The translations under genes were made by a program, and so were the position numbers. A DNA stretch of 5,832 bases from Rhodospirillaceae bacterium (GTDB lineage Bacteria > Pseudomonadota > Alphaproteobacteria > Rhodospirillales_A > Casp-alpha2): NCBI GenBank assembly GCA_003488105.1, contig DNMS01000092.1, positions 1 through 5,832 on the forward strand, read 5' to 3'. This document shows, piece after piece, positions 5,167 to 5,832 of this stretch (within the stretch, counting starts at the first letter, position 1; the number at the start of each line of letters is the position of its first letter). Under the pieces are notes generated by a model. That model was not told the origin of the DNA. It did not search any database and worked only from the letters and a program-made list of their open reading frames with translations.

Positions 5167-5832
5167 TTACGCCGCGTTCTGCAGCTGCAGACGCATCCAC
5201 ACGTCCTTCAGCGCCGTGACCAATTCGTCCATCACGTCGTCATCGTGGAACGGCGACGGCGTGATGCGCAGGCGCTCCGTCCCGACCGGCACGGTCGGAT
5301 AGTTGATGGGCTGGATATAGACGCCGTATTCGTCAAGCAGCATGTCCGTCGCCTGCTTGCAGCGCACGGCATCGCCCACCATCAGCGGCACGATATGGGT
5401 GACCGAGGGCATGACCGGCAGGCCCGCCGCGGTCAGCAGGTCCTTCAGGCGCTGGGCCCGTTCCTGATGCTGCACGCGCAATTCGTTGGTTGCGCGCACG
5501 TGACGGATCGAGGTGATGGCGCCCGCCACCAGGGGCGGCGGCAGGGTGGTGGTGAAGATGAAGCCGGGGGCGGCGCAGCGCACGGCATCGACCATGGCTT
5601 CGGAGCCCGCGATATAACCGCCCATCAGGCCGAAGGCCTTGGCCAGGGTGCCTTCGATCACCGTGATGCGGTCGGCCACGCCTTCGCGTTCGGAAATGCC
5701 GCCGCCGTTCTCGCCATACAGGCCCACGGCATGGACTTCGTCGAGATAGGTCATGGCGCCGTACTTGTCGGCCAGATCGCAGATCTGCTTCATGGGCGAA
5801 ATGTCGCCGTCCATGGAATAGACGCTTTCGAA
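5167..5832 (-). CDS. hemA: 5-aminolevulinate synthase, C-terminal part (cut by the window edge)
   Basis: Condenses glycine with succinyl-CoA to 5-aminolevulinate, releasing CoA and CO2; first step of the C4 (Shemin) tetrapyrrole pathway, PLP-dependent and cytoplasmic. 221 residues are present, roughly the last 55% of a usual ~405-residue protein. Diagnostic segments (numbered from the edge): [12 protein letters not shown] at 3-14, [12 protein letters not shown] at 28-39 with the PLP-pairing D31 and H34, and GTLAKAFG at 61-68 with the Schiff-base lysine K65. The 34-residue spacing from D31 to K65 fits known ALAS enzymes. [20 protein letters not shown] near the C-terminus separates it from the related KBL and BioF enzymes. 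It appears to lead the downstream creatininase gene. The C4 pathway is typical of alphaproteobacteria. Confidence 0.95.
   Translation of the reverse strand, partial: FESVYSMDGDISPMKQICDLADKYGAMTYLDEVHAVGLYGENGGGISEREGVADRITVIEGTLAKAFGLMGGYIAGSEAMVDAVRCAAPGFIFTTTLPPPLVAGAITSIRHVRATNELRVQHQERAQRLKDLLTAAGLPVMPSVTHIVPLMVGDAVRCKQATDMLLDEYGVYIQPINYPTVPVGTERLRITPSPFHDDDVMDELVTALKDVWMRLQLQNAA

Noticed and set aside
3654..5219. Long plus-strand open frame (521 codons) opposite the phosphoesterase and creatininase genes.
   Set aside because: It runs across two well-supported minus-strand genes and their gap; open antisense frames are expected in high-GC coding DNA, and the translation resembles no protein family.

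Overview
The window looks like a piece of an alphaproteobacterial chromosome, probably from a Rhodospirillales- or Rhizobiales-like organism. It is GC-rich, and it carries a C4-pathway 5-aminolevulinate synthase of the alphaproteobacterial type. Both ends fall inside genes, so it may be a short contig or an arbitrary cut. Every gene I can support lies on the minus strand; the long plus-strand open frames are antisense shadows.

In transcription order (right to left): (1) 5832-5167 is the C-terminal half of 5-aminolevulinate synthase (hemA). (2) 5156-4383 is a creatininase-family amidohydrolase, 10 nt behind hemA. (3) 4364-3582 is a calcineurin-type metallophosphoesterase of the Icc/CpdA kind, 17-18 nt further on. 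(4) 3552-3064 is a membrane-anchored DM13-domain protein. (5) 3059/3050-2292 is a HEPN-domain protein of unknown function, less GC-rich than its neighbours. The short spacings suggest one transcription unit headed by, or including, hemA. An intergenic stretch of about 300 nt follows (2291-1986), then (6) an AzgA-like NCS2 purine permease at 1985-696, and after 79 nt (7) the N-terminal half of an acyl-CoA dehydrogenase (616-1), cut by the left edge.

The most unusual structure is a 77-bp near-identical direct repeat (71/77 matches, exactly 1440 bp apart). It covers the start codon, the first seven codons and the upstream region of the acyl-CoA dehydrogenase (595-671) and recurs just upstream of the permease (2035-2111). 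The dehydrogenase copy has a perfect 14-bp palindrome (621-634) against its start codon. In the permease copy the borrowed start opens a 21-codon reading frame that ends in TGA within the permease's ribosome-binding region, giving a possible leader ORF. This looks like transplantation of a promoter and start region from one gene to its neighbour.

The acyl-CoA dehydrogenase also carries an in-frame direct repeat with a 114-bp period (38 codons) at the left edge. It is either a real tandem duplication in the protein or an assembly artefact at a sequence end. I see no RNA genes, CRISPR arrays, insertion sequences or convincing intrinsic terminators. I found no clear new biological system; the transplanted promoter/leader and the hemA-linked cluster are the points most worth checking.
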